Assembly (NCBI GenBank): GCA_011799875.1
Contig: CM022302.1
Coordinates: 320,334,144-320,398,143, forward strand
Source of the DNA: Thinopyrum elongatum
Taxonomy: Eukaryota; Streptophyta; Magnoliopsida; Poales; Poaceae
Direction: 5' to 3'
DNA length: 64,000 nucleotides
In this document: positions 22,647-35,276 of the stretch, one piece after another
Layout of the letters: each line of letters starts with the position of its first letter
Numbering within the stretch: position 1 is the first letter of the stretch
Made by a program: the position numbers and the translations under genes
Notes under the pieces: generated by a model
What the model saw: only the letters and a program-made list of their open reading frames with translations
Databases searched by the model: none
Told to the model about the DNA's origin: nothing

Positions 22647-25600
22647 TGTCGGGGCCGGATTTCGGGGACACAAAAATCCCAGAAATTAACCCCTCGAGTC
22701 ATCACCAGCCCAGGATTACTGTTACTGGTGGACACGTCCTTGTTACAGAATTACCAAGCTATTACAAGAATTGGATACAAGACCATAAAGGTCTAATTAT
22801 ACAATAGGGATTCTGGTGGTGGATGATGGAAAAGACTCGTTGTTCTCCAGCGTCGATGGGGCTCCATTCCCACAGGAACAGCTAACCCGGATAATTCCTA
22901 TCCGCGTGGCTGCTATCCTAGGCTCCGCACGGTCGTCGTTGTGGTACTCCTCGTAGAACTCCTGACCTGGCCAAGTAAATAGCCAAGGACAAGCCTGTGA
23001 GTACGTTTGAATGTACTCGCAAACATCATGAACAAGAGATATACCGTATGCAGCAGACAAAATATATGATCATGTTGAACCAAACTATATGCGTATGCTC
23101 ATGCTGGATCATGCTAAAATGCTCATGCTGACACAAACCTAAATCATGACATGACAATAGCAAAATGATACGAAAGTAAATATAGCATGTTAGTCATGAT
23201 CAAACTTGTCAGAAATAACGCAAATGAATGCCACGGGTAGTCTAGCCAGCCCAAGTGACATTCAGAAAAAAAAAAGAAATGACAGTCGGGTGTCAAGTGA
23301 TGCCATGGTCGGACTTGAAGAGAAATGCCAGTCGGGTGTCAAGTGACGCCACGGTCGAACTTGAAGAGAAATGCCAATCGGGTGTCCACAAGAGTAGTGG
23401 CGGGACCGCCTGTAAACTCAAGGGACGTCACGAGAGGTCTTGAAAATAAAGTTGAGTGCCCGGGGTAGTCTAGCCACCCCCTGAGACACTCAAGAAATAA
23501 AATAAGAGAAACGGGTTAGTCCATAATAATATGCATAACCACACTAATATTAATATGCATAGCAAAAATATTCATGGTAGCATCAGGGTGACAAGAATTA
23601 TCCTGCAAAATAATTCAGGCACATTTTAATTATTTCCTCCGAAGACCGACACTTGACCAACCCAGACTATAGTCCTTAACCGCGGACACGGCTATTCGAA
23701 TAGGTTTAAACTCTGCAGAGGGTGTACTCTTTACCCACAAGTAAAGGATTTCTTTAGTCAGTACCGTGACACTGACTAATTCCCTTTACACTCTTTGGGT
23801 TGAAAATACACCTAACCAGCACACATCAGATTAACCGTCCGGATGCCAGGAATCACCCAAAGCATCATTTCAGAAAAACTCTAAGTCGGGGAGACAACAA
23901 TCTCAAGTAGCATGGGATCACTATTAATATGCGCGGATTCCAAGGGGTGCCCCCCTCTCGGACACAACCGGAAACACCCATGCCCCCTGACCCGATGACA
24001 GGATTTAGTCCATGGCCGTGGAAACCCTCATCGTGGCCCTCTATGTGGTGTGTGCACGGAAAGGGGTTAACAACTTACCAAACCATACCCCACCTGTGGC
24101 AGGGACAAGTGGCAGCACGAATCAAGTATGGGGGTTACCGGAAAAAGACTCGATCTACGGCCGACTCAGGAGGCTTAAGTATTTCCTGTAGTGGTTAACA
24201 CAATATATTCCTTGGTGATACCCAACAGCATCACCACCCGGCATGTCCCAACATGCCCTTACTGATCATTCTCATCACAACAAGATTTCCGACTCACGAT
24301 CACCTTTCTCGTGTCTGATTCTTTCCTGCAGATTAGTCCGGATCACATAGACATATGTGACATGTGAAAGTAGCCATCCTTATTCATGCTCATGCAGATG
24401 CAATATCATCAAGCAATCATGCATGCATAACTAACTATATGCAAAATTTTATTCGAATTCAACATACTCATGATTTAATTATTCTTGTAATTAATTCAAC
24501 CATGCAATCACCATATCAAGTGTTCAAGATGCTTGCCTTGAGCATGCAGAAATATTGGGTGCACTCCAAAAGTTTGAGAATTTTATCTTCCCTCCATTTC
24601 CTATTTTCCAAAAGTATTGAAATCACCACAGAATCCAAAAACAGTACCAAAAATTGTTTCAATTTTTTTTGAAATAAATACCAAAATAAACTAGATGAAA
24701 AATAAAAAATAGCAGAAAAAGAATCAATTTATTTGGAGTTAATATGATTTACTTAGAGCAATTCTAAGATGGAATAAATGATTAAAAGTACTCTTTAATT
24801 GATCCAGTGGAGATACTTTTTAGGAAAAAATGTTCACCTAAGCTGGATAAATAGATCATGATTTTAGGAGTCAGCAGAAATTTGAATCATTAAATTTGGA
24901 TTAGAAAAGGGCACAGTAGAATTTTCTGAAAATACGCTGAAAAAGAAAAAGGGAGAGAAACAGGGATGCACCCTGAGCGTTGTATAGTTCTGGAGTGATA
25001 TTGGGCCGAGCCCAGTCGCCCAGCCGCACGGAAAACTGGCGACGTCGAAGATGTACTAGCGGGTTTACGTCTTACGCGCGCGAAGACGGATTCAGTGGAA
25101 ACCGTCTCCACTGAAACGGCGGGGCCAGTGGCCTGAGTGGCTGACGGGCAGGCCCTACTTGTCAGGTTCATCCTCCTTCTCCCGCGCGCGTGGACCGGAG
25201 TAGAGGGGAACTCCGGCGATGATTGCCGGCGTGGTATGGCACCTCCGGCGCCGCTCGGCACATGGATAGGTTCAGGGGGAAGTACCGCATCCATGGGAGG
25301 TGGAAATAGCCATGGAGGAGCTCGGGATCGGGTGGAGCTTCATCATTGGCAGAGGGGAGCTACGGGTGGAAGAGGGATTCCTCCCATGGGCTGTTTCCGA
25401 TGGAATTGGTGACGAAGATGGATCGGCGGGTGCTCCCGGAGACTAGTGCGGAAAGAATTGGGGTGGGGGAGGCACTGGAGAGGCGGGAATGGACCAGAAG
25501 GCCATGGCGGACGTAGCTGCTGGGGCGAGGAAGACGACCATTTCCGGTCGCTTTGCTGCTCGGGGGAGCTTCCAGAGGAGTAAGGGGAGGTGCCGATCGG

Positions 25601-26922
25601 GAGGGAGAGCTCGGGTGGGTTTAAATAGGGAGGAGGAGGTCGGTTCAGTGGGTTCTGGAGATGGCCGAGGTGGCGGTGGCCATTATTGCGCCGTTGAGGT
25701 CGGTGGCGAGAGTCAGCGAGGCCGGTGGGAAGTCGGTGGGGAGCTGGCGTGCTGCGGATGGACCTGGCCGTTGGCCATTAAGAGAGAGAGGTCCTGGGAG
25801 AGACGTGGCAGGGTGGCCGTCTTCGGGCGGCGGTCAGAGGCGGTGCTGGCCGGTGTGGGCGGCGCTATGGGCCATGTACCGGTGTCGGCGTGGGCGGTGG
25901 CTTGCCCATGAAGCTAGCAGAGGAGGGACACGAGCGAGGGAGGCGGCAGAGGCACGGTGCCAGGGCGATGTCGATGCCTGCAATACCGGTGCTCTGGCCG
26001 CGCTCTGAGCATGGACTTGAAGTGCTCGATGAATTGCCAGGGTGGCCTAGGGGATTTTGCTGCTATTAAAACTTGACATGGTGATGTTGCTGGACTTGAT
26101 AAAATGGGTGGACATATTATTTTGGCCAATAGAGCAAGTGCCCAATGCAAGTTTGTGAGCTTGCCAAATTCTGCCATGCACATGAGCTGCTTGCTAAAAT
26201 GCTAGGGCTACCTAGGAGGACTTGTTGGTGTGAAAATTTCCAGGATGATGTCTCTTTAGATGAATAAAATGATGGTGTGATTGGTTTGGCATAAAGGCAA
26301 ACTAGATAGTGCAAGTTTTAGAGAAATTCATTTCTGGACAGAAACTGGAGGGCATTATTTGGTGAACTAAAAGGATTCCAATGGAGCTAAAATTTTGGAC
26401 TTAAGGGTTTGGTTGGAAGGACAGTAAGTGGGAAAAATTTCAGAATTAATGGAGCAAGTAAAATAGGGGTTGTGGTTGTAACTGAGGAATGGGACAGAAT
26501 GGAAAAGGGGAAGGTTCACTCAAAAAATTTCAAAACACCAGGTTGGGTTTTTGCATAAAAGTGATCTGTAGGCATCACATGACCCCTCATAATTTTTGTG
26601 GAATTTTGAAAGAATTATTTAAAGTAGTTGTAGTGCAACAGAGGCATTTAAAATATTGAAATAGTTGTTAAAAGAATTATTTAGAGGCAAATTTTATTCT
26701 AAAAATAATTCTTAATGTTATTAAACTATAATTTTAATGTTTTAAGAGAACTACCAAAGCCACAATATTATTTCCAAAAATTGCTATATGGAGGGAAGAA
26801 TTTTGAAAAACAGAAACAGAAAATGGTTCTGAAATTAATAAAAGACCTAGCAAAAATTCAAAATTTTAATTCTGGCCAAATTTTATTTAGTAAAAACATG
26901 ATTAAATTTTTGGGGTGTTACA
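22647..26922 (-). mobile_element. LTR-type insertion (probable solo LTR), duplication TCATA
   Basis: 4276 bp starting TGTCGGGGCC and ending GGGGTGTTACA, flanked by perfect TCATA repeats (22642-22646 and 26923-26927). On the minus strand it begins TGTAACACCCC, like the plus-strand insertion at 29220, and both have a promoter-like GC-rich block, a GAGTAC...TACTCAC word near the end and no polyprotein. That suggests related families in opposite orientation. I found no primer-binding site, gag or pol, so a long solo LTR is the simplest reading; a coding-less (LARD-like) element is the alternative. Short ORFs in it (for example 25489-25911) are GC-rich and unsupported. Confidence 0.8.
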
Positions 26923-26927
26923 TCATA

Positions 26928-28144
26928 TGCCTTTACTTCGCTAATTAGTGTACTTGAACTTCTGTTCTTTATTTTTTGAACTTCTTTCTTTGTTTGTAAG
27001 TGCTTATTTGTGTATGTATTTTCTTCCCTTGGTAGTGTACTTGACCTTTCTGTTTGCCATCAATTTTTGGTTTTAAGGGATACCAGCAGATTTGTTATTT
27101 GATCTTATTGTTTTAAAATAGATGCATTCAAATGGTGCATTCATTTATCAATAGATGCATTTACTTTTTTAGTTGTTGGGGGGTAAAACTGTAATTACCC
27201 CGGCGCTCCAACACCCACTACAGAGAGGCATTAAGTGTCCATCTCTCTCACGGCCACCTGTCAGAAATCGCCCCCTCCCTGTCGCTCGCTCTCTTCTCCC
27301 TCTCTGACGCTCCGCTGCCTTCGTCGCCTCCAACCTCCCCCGACTTCTCCGCTGTTGTCTCCTGCCCTCGTGAGTGGAGTAACCGGTGCCCGCCCCGCTC
27401 CTATTTCTACCCCACGCCCCGCTCTCCCTCGCCCAGCCCGCTCTCTTCACCTCTGAAGCGAAGCCGCAACTGCCTGCGCGGTTCCAAGGTGCGCGTGGCG
27501 TTGTGGGGGTGGAAGAACCGCCGCGGATTCGTGCGTCGGGGTCGTTTGGAGAGGTACAAATGCTGCCTCCCCCAAATGCTTGCTCTTAGTTTTCGCCAGA
27601 TCTGTCGAGGCCTCTCTGTTTCTTCTGTGTGCTCTCGCATCTGCCTCATACCCTTTCTTCTGATGGTTGGGTGGGAGATTAGGTAGGGTTCTTGTGCGTG
27701 TGGTGGGTGGATTCCATTCCCCCGTGGTCAGATTTATCTGTGAGATGCTTGTGTGTGCTGTTTCTCCCTTCAGACTTGTTTGGATTTCATTTCCCCTTTG
27801 GTGATTTCACCAGTGAGATGCATGTAAGAAGGGTGTGGTGTGATGGTTGATGCTGGATCTGATGTATCTAAATGCATTAGTGCTATTGATTTCGTAGTCT
27901 AGATTGTGTCTGTCACATGCTAGTTAGTTTATGGATACTTTTTTTGTTGTGCTGGCCTAGATGTGCAACTGTTCATCTTTCATAATTGTTGATGTGTTTT
28001 AGTTGTTTCATCCTAGGGTTTGATTTAGTTGCTTTTTGTATTTGTTGTATGATTTTCTACTTGCTAACTATATGCAATTTCTCCCTGTTTTTTGTAGGTT
28101 GTTCTAGGGTTTGGAGTTCCATTCATCAAGGGGGTTTTGTTGTC
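26928..28144 (+). promoter_or_regulatory. Upstream region and leader of the MULE Ulp1-like gene
   Basis: After two or three GAACTTCT motifs (26953-27045), the sequence becomes CT-rich (27230-27460), like a grass 5' leader, then T-rich and intron-like with a TTTTTTGTAG acceptor at about 28087-28098. The first in-frame ATG of the gene model lies at 28145. Short ORFs at 27235-27690 have no recognisable domain. The promoter position is inferred, not demonstrated. Confidence 0.4.
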
Positions 28145-29219
28145 ATGGCTTCAAAACCTTCTCCAGGTATTTTAATGTAGTTGCATCTTGTATTTTAAAT
28201 AGCAGTTTTCTTATATATGTCTGCCCATATCTTCACTTGGTTGTCTTGTTGGACTGCCCATTCTTAAAAGTGTGAACTTCTAACAAAGGTGATGTGTATG
28301 CATTTTACCCTTAGTTTAAGTTAGTAGAGTGTTGCTTAATTTTTATTTGATGAATTGCTGGTGAACTATGTCACCAAGTGTTGTTGGACTTCCCAAATGT
28401 TTCATATTTATAGTGTATATCTTTGTTTTTTTGTGATCATTTGCATGGTATTGATAATTAGTTTGGCTGTGAAATAGTATTTCTGCTCATGCTACATCTT
28501 TTTTATGTGCTACTTGCTTGGGTCACATAGTTGAACTTCTGGTTTTAATTATTGTTGTTTATAATGAAATTTGGTTGAACTTTCTGTTCTGCGCATTTGT
28601 TTTACTGCTTTGTTATATATTGTTGAAGTTCTGGACATTCATCTTATATGTAGTACTCCCTCTGGTGTAGATTGTTATATCTTTAGTATGTAAATTGTAG
28701 ATTGTTCATTGTTTTACTGCTTTGTTAGGTATTGTTGATATTCTGGATATTGGACATTCATGTAAAAGTAGAACTTCCTTTGGTGTAGGTTTGCGGATTA
28801 GAACTCAGCTGCCTTTTTACTTCCATTTTTTGTAGTTGGTGATGAATTGAATAGTTCTGAAAAAATGCCTGCGATCAAGATGGAGCTTCAGAACTTAATA
28901 CTGATGCTCCAAGATCTGATGCGGCTAAAACACCTATTATTCCTTTGACTGTGATTGCTGAGGTTGCTTCGAGCCTTGAGAAAAATTTAAGCCTCGAGGA
29001 TCTTGCTTCTGCAGCTCTTGCTTCACCTAGTATGTGCATCTCCTTTTCTTTTTATTTTAAATTCTTGAGCCATGGTTTTTTAATGTGTTCCTGTCGTGTG
29101 TTTTTGTATTTGTTCCTGACTATTTTCCTTTTTTGCTATGTTTTTTGTGTTCTTGCAGATGTATCCACAGAGGAGGAAGCTGTGAACACCATCAACGATG
29201 CTCTATCTGAGTTGGGTGT

Positions 29220-32200
29220 TGTAACACCCCATGTATTAAGCTACAGTAATCACCCTTTTGATTATGCCAAGTCATCATGATCAACAGTGCTTAATCATCA
29301 TTAGTAACATATCCCTTGTCTAATTCAAATTCAAATGGAAATTCAAAACTAAAAGTGGAAAATAAAAGTTGTTCAACATAGAAACTAAAATGTTCATAAT
29401 ATTGTAAATATTCCAGAGACAATTCTAAAATTTTAACCAACTTTTAATAAATTGATTAGGTAACCCAAACCTCCTCTAACAGTGGCTGAGAATAATATTT
29501 AATAACCTTTTAATTAATCTAAGTCAAATATGAAATGATGATTTACCCAAACTAGTTTTTGGTCGTAGGGTACATTGTACTGCTAATTATGAACTAGGTC
29601 ACACTTTGAACAAAGTTCATTTGGTGCTCAAACATTTTGCAAACAGAAAAGAAAAGAAACAGAAAAAGAGAAAAAGAAAAAGGCCTAAAGGGTCTACTGT
29701 GCAATCGGCCTACCGCTACAGCCGCGGCCTAGCCCACCCCCGCGCTATCCCCCACCTCCCGCACTGCTCACGCCGCTGCTGTCGAGCACCTGGTGTGCGC
29801 GAGCCAGGCCCCCCCTCCGAGCGATCGACAGCGCGCCGCGCCGCGCCATGGTTAAAGAGCAACCCCGCACTCCCCCCTGGCGAACCCTAGCCCAGTTCCC
29901 CCCCCTTCTTCCCTCGCTCCCCGCTTCGCCCGACGCCGCCATGGACGGCCACCGCTGAAGCTCGCGGCCGCCGTGCCCCGCTCGTCCCCGCGTCTTGTCC
30001 AGAAGCTCTGGAGCCCTCGTCTCCGTCAAGCTACTGCCCTGCTTTGTCTTGGGGAGCAGCGCCATCACCGCATCATCTCCGTCAACGCCCGCGGCCACCG
30101 AAACTTCGCCGCGTCGATCCCCTGCTCTGCTGCTCCTAAACTGATCAACGAGCACTCCGTACGCTCCTCGGTGAGCTCCGCATCCTCCCCTTCCTCCATC
30201 TTGCACTAGCACGAGCCGTAGCTAGCTGTCGCCATTGCCGTGCTCCTGTTTCCGCCCTGGAGCTCATGGCTCACGCCCTCGTCCACCCCGTGCTAAGCCG
30301 TCGCCTCCGCCGTGTTTCTAGAGAGCCCAGGCATCGCATGCGCGTAATAGTTCATCTCGGGCGAGCCCCTAGGCTCGACCCCGAGCTTACCGTATTCCGG
30401 CCACCGCTAGAATCGATGTCGCCGCCGTTCCGGCCATCCCCGCGACCAACCACCCCCACCACGTGATGCGGCTCGCTGCACCCTTTCGATAGAGCCCAAT
30501 CACGCCCCCGGAGATGCCCTATGGGCGAAACCCGAGCTCACCGGAGCTCGGCGCCGCGTTCGGGCTCGCCGGAGAGCTCCGGCGGCCGGTGCTGACCTGG
30601 CCCCGGTGGGCCCCGCCTCTCTGCCACTGACCACTGGGCCCCTGGGTCCCGTTGACCCAGTCAAATGCTGACTGGGCAACGCCCAGTCACTGCCAGTGGG
30701 CCCCACATGGGCCCCGTTGACCAATCAACTGGTCTGTTGACCGCTGACGCAGTGATGACGCCAGGATGACATCATAATTCATTTTTCTGATGAATTTAGT
30801 AATTAAAAGAATTCCAGAAATTAATAAAAACTTTAGAAAATCATATCTTTTAATCCGTAACTCCGATCGAAAAACCTTATACATGAAAATTGCTCAGAAC
30901 GACGAGACGGATCCGAATACACGGTCCGTTCATCCGTCACACGTCCCTAACTATCCGAACGTGCAACCGTTCTCCTCTTTTCGTCTGTCCGAAATGCCGG
31001 ACACCGGGAATACTTTCCCGGATGTTTTTCTCTTTCGCCGGTATTACCTAGCCCTACGATAGAACACCGCTAGCTCTGCTTATTGACATGACATGCACTG
31101 GTTTGCTTAGTATTTACTGTTTCCTCCCCTCTTCTCTCTCGGTAGCCCCCGACACCGACGTCGTCCCCGAGGCCGACGCAGCTCTGGAGCCCGAAGACAC
31201 CATTGACGACCTTGCCCTTGCTGCCGAGCAACCAGGCAAGCCCCCCCCCCTTTGATCATCCCGATATCGTCCATTCTATTTTCTCATGCTTGCATTAGAA
31301 TTGCTGCTGCTACTGCTTTACCTATTCTGATGCATAGCCTGTTTACTGTAACCTGCTGTTGATAATTACCTGCATATCCTAAACTGCTTAGTATAGGCTG
31401 GGTAGAGACCTATCAGTGACCCCATTTATCCTGACTGCCCCGCTGGATAATCCGAAGACCCGATCAACGGGATTGAAGACCAGGCCCTGGCACCGCACCT
31501 CACCCCCTTAGTTGTAACGACACTGCAGCGTTACCACCGAGTGCCGAGGGTGATACCTCGTGTAGCACTTCTGATGTTAACTCTGTAGAGTAGCTATTCG
31601 GTCGTGGTCATCGAGGGTGATTCCTCCTTCACCACTTCCGGTAACGACGCTGTCGTGCAACACATCAAGTGTGAACCCATCGAGGGTGATTCCTTTGAGT
31701 TCACCTTAACGGATACATCGAGTGGGAATTCAATGAGGGTGATACCTCGGATTCCCCTGATGTTATAGACACACGGATACTTGGACTTTACACTGTTACT
31801 TGGATAGGCGGGTCGACCCTGAGGGGTACCCGCGTGCGCCTGAGAGGCGAGTGTTGTGAAGACGGGTGCCTGTATGGTGCCCGAGTGATGAATACGAGGG
31901 GCGGCCGGGCATTCTTAACCCTTGCAGCAAGTCCTCGAGACGGGGCGACGGGGTCACATCTTTCGTGAGTCTCTGCTCGTTACCGCAAGCCCAAGGTACT
32001 AACGGTTTGGATATTTGATCTGAGCAGGCCTCTGGCCTAATAGCACTAACCATCACGTGGGCATAGTATGGGTGTTCTGCATCGTATGCATCAGCCGAAA
32101 GCTCTGTCAGACGTCCAGTTCAGCAGTGCGGCATGGAGTGATTGGCGCCATTCATGAAAGAGGTGGTGCTTGGATCTGAGCCATGTGCGCAACGACCCGG

Positions 32201-33244
32201 AGGGCGAGGGGCGATGGCCCAAGACCCCCTTGCGCTTAGGATGTAGACCAGCTGGGACCTCTCTGCTGAGCTCTAGGTAGGGCTGCGGTGTGTCATTTGG
32301 CCGAGGTCGGGCATGACCCGGAAAAGTGTGTCCGGCCGGAGTTAAGCGAGCGTGTTGGGTAAGTTGGTGCACCCCTGCAGGGAAGAAAACTTCTATCGAT
32401 AGCCTATCCTACGGTAACGGACACTCGGAGTTGTATCCTGTTTGATACAATTTAGAACTGGATACTTGGATACTATGGCTCTGGGATTGCTTCTCGCAGG
32501 GAGTCGAGAAGGGATCTCCGGACAAGGTTGATGACTGTATGGCTCTGGGATTGCTTTCTCACAGGGAGTCGAGAAAGGATCTCTGGGTGAGGTTGAGACT
32601 TAATGATACTGCTACATTATATTGTACTGTGCTACTCTCTCCTAATGCTGCAAGACCTCTGAAGATGCTAGTCTTCGATAGGACTAGGCCTCCTCTCTAT
32701 TCTGGCATTTCTGCAGCCCAGTCCACATATACAGCCTCCCTTTGAAAATGTTGCATATGTAGTGTAGATCCTTGCTTGCTGAGTACTTCTGAGTACTCAC
32801 GGTTGCTTTGTTTTCCTTTTCTCCCCATATCAGTTTGACGTGACCAAGATGACGGAGCCCCTGAGACAGATGCCCCGTCGACCGACTACTACTACTACCC
32901 AGAGAATGGATACTACTACGAGTTGACTGACGACCAGGAGTAGGATCGGAGGGTCCCAGGCAGGAGGCCTACGCCTTTCGATCGTAGTGTTTTATTTTGC
33001 CCCGCCTTTATAAAGGCCTTTCTGTTTCTGTTTCATATCTGTACTCAGATATCTGATGCTTCCGTTGACGCTTGTACGCAAGCTTATGTATTCGAGCCCT
33101 CGAGGCCCCTGGCTTGTAATATAAAGCTTGTATGACTTTATTTATGTTTTAGAGTTGTGTTGTGATATCTTCCCGTGAGTCCTTAGGCTTGATCGTGTGC
33201 ATTTGCGTGTATGATTAGTGCATGATTGGGCAGGGGGCGTCACA
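29220..33244 (+). mobile_element. LTR-type insertion (probable solo LTR) in an exon, duplication GGTGT
   Basis: 4025 bp from TGTAACACCCC to GGGGGCGTCACA with perfect GGTGT duplications (29215-29219 and 33245-33249). Removing it and one GGTGT restores the reading frame of the host exon (ELGV then SENTAATEQG), which proves insertion into a coding exon. It contains a GC-rich promoter-like block (29700-30700), polyadenylation-like AATATAAAG near 33118 and no gag or pol. Same TGTAACACCCC start as the inverted element at 22647-26922. Confidence 0.85.
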
Positions 33245-34379
33245 GGTGTGTCAGAAAACACTGCTGCGACCGAGCAGGGGGCTCCATCAGTCGAAGGTTG
33301 TGATTCCATTCCGGAGCCTTTGTGCTCTCTTCAGATGTCAAAGACGCAGTTGCAGTCTGCTGATGGCACTGAACCTGTCACGCAAGCTGAGGATGTGCCC
33401 CTTCAGCTCTTTTAGAGGACCAACGCAAGAGGAAGAAGCAAGAAGATTTTGACAAGAAGATGGCGGCTCGCCTTCAGAAAGGTTCTGATGTTCCTAAATC
33501 TGTTGATGTTGCTGAGCTCACGGTTGGGCATTGCTCTGTTGCTGAAGAAGACGTGTCGTGTGGCACTGATGGCATGGTTGTCCCTGTGAAGAAGAAAATC
33601 AAGAAGACCGCGGCGAGGAAGCATTTAGTTGGTGAAGTTACTCCTCGGAGGAGCCCACTTGTTTCAAGGGCTGCAAAACTTGCTGAAGAGGAAGGGCAAG
33701 CCATCGGTGGTACGCCATGTCGTAGTCGTCGTGTGCTTGCCACTGCGGCGCCTACACCTTCTCCGCTTGGTGCTGGCGCATCTGGTAAGGGCAAGAAATG
33801 CGGCGTTAAGCGCAAGGTTGCACCGGCAAAGGTTAACAAGGGTTGCAAGAAGCGTTCTCGTGTTAATCCAGAGGACAAGGATGATGTTGATTTCAACGCT
33901 GATGACGAGGATGACGAGGATGATGTTGCTGTTGCTGATCAGGTATGAATCTCTCATGTTTACTGCTTTTGAGAACATTTGTAGATTTGTTGTTATATTT
34001 GTGTTTGTAGCACTGCCCTGGTGTACATAGCTGACCTTCTGCTTCATATACACGAATAAATTAGCTGAACTGCTTTGCTTATATGGTATTACTGCCTTTG
34101 TGTACATAGGTGAACTTCTGGATATATACATGAAGAAATTAGCTTAACTTCTTGGTATACATGTTTTTTAATGCCTTGGTGTACATGGTTGAACTTCTGC
34201 TCTATAAATTTCTAACATTTTGAAAGCATTTTAACTTCTGGTCATACATGGTTGTACTGCCTATGTAGACATAGTTGGACTTCTGAAATGTACTGCCTAT
34301 GTAGACATTAGTGAAATTTTGGTGTAGTTTGTCTATCTCATTGTTCTGCCTTTTTTCCTTGTCATTGTATTTTTTTCAG

Positions 34380-35276
34380 TATCAACTTGTGGAGCGGCCT
34401 GAGAAGAGGAAGAGAGGAGGCAAAGCAGCCGAAGAAGGTGATGAAGGAGGAGATGAGGCGAAACGTTTTAACAAGACGGTTCGCTGCTCACTGAAAGAGG
34501 TCAAGACGTGCGCAAAATTGCTACAACTTAGGCACAAGGCGAGGCTTATCAAGGCTGGTTTTGGTTGTGTGTTTGACTTGAAGGTTGATTCCAACATTTC
34601 TCGTCCTTTGCTGGGCCACATCTACACGAGGATTGACCCTAAAACTATGATTCTGGACATGGGTGAGGCAAACAAGGTTTTGCGTATTACAAGTGATGCT
34701 GTTCACCATCTTTTTGGATTCCCTCAAGGTGATCGTACCCCTCCTAGGCCCTCGGAGGATGGGTTTGATAATGCTGTTATGAGGCTGAAGGCCAAACTTG
34801 GCTACAATAGGAGTGATGACATCAAGACAAAGAATCTATGGAATATCCTCGGGGAACTTGTGAAGGATGAGACGAAGGATGATCTGGCTCTGCAGGTGTT
34901 TTACCTGATTCTTTTCATGAAGGTTGTTATTCCTGGTACGTCTACACGAGTGTCCAGGGAGGCAGCAATGGCTGAGAATCTTGTCTTTGAAGATATGGCA
35001 AATATGGACTATTGCCAGTTGGTTGCTGATGACATTCGAAGGGCTGTTATTAGGTATCAGCAAGGGACTAGCAGAGGAAAAGCTGTCACAGGCTGTGCCA
35101 TCGTGCCACTTCTTATGTATCCTGACTGCCTTATCATTGGCAAGACGTCTAATCCTGACTTGAGGACCCCTCGCATCAATTTCATGGATCAGGACAAGCT
35201 TCTTGAGCTTGTTGCGGCTGACTTGGTTAAGAAGGGTGATGATGACCCAGCCAACTGGGTGTTTGGGAAACTGCCT
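34380..35276 (+). other. Conserved N-terminal domain exon of the Ulp1-like gene
   Basis: A single 299-codon exon (YQLVERPEKRKRGG... to NWVFGKLP). The segment IKAGFGCVFDLKVDSNISRP followed by ITSDAVHHLFGFPQGD resembles the DUF1985/plant-mobile-domain-like region that precedes Ulp1 in TE-linked plant proteins. The assignment is by pattern only. The exon itself is uninterrupted. Confidence 0.5.

Noticed and set aside
25489..26008. GC-rich open frames in the 22.6-26.9 kb insertion
   Set aside because: Lie inside an LTR-type element without any recognisable domain; composition alone explains them.
27235..27690. Short plus-strand frames before the Ulp1-like gene
   Set aside because: CT-rich leader-like sequence; no domain, and the spliced model starts at 28145.
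33474..33896. 140-codon minus-strand frame
   Set aside because: Antisense of the lysine-rich exon of the Ulp1-like gene; low-complexity mirror.
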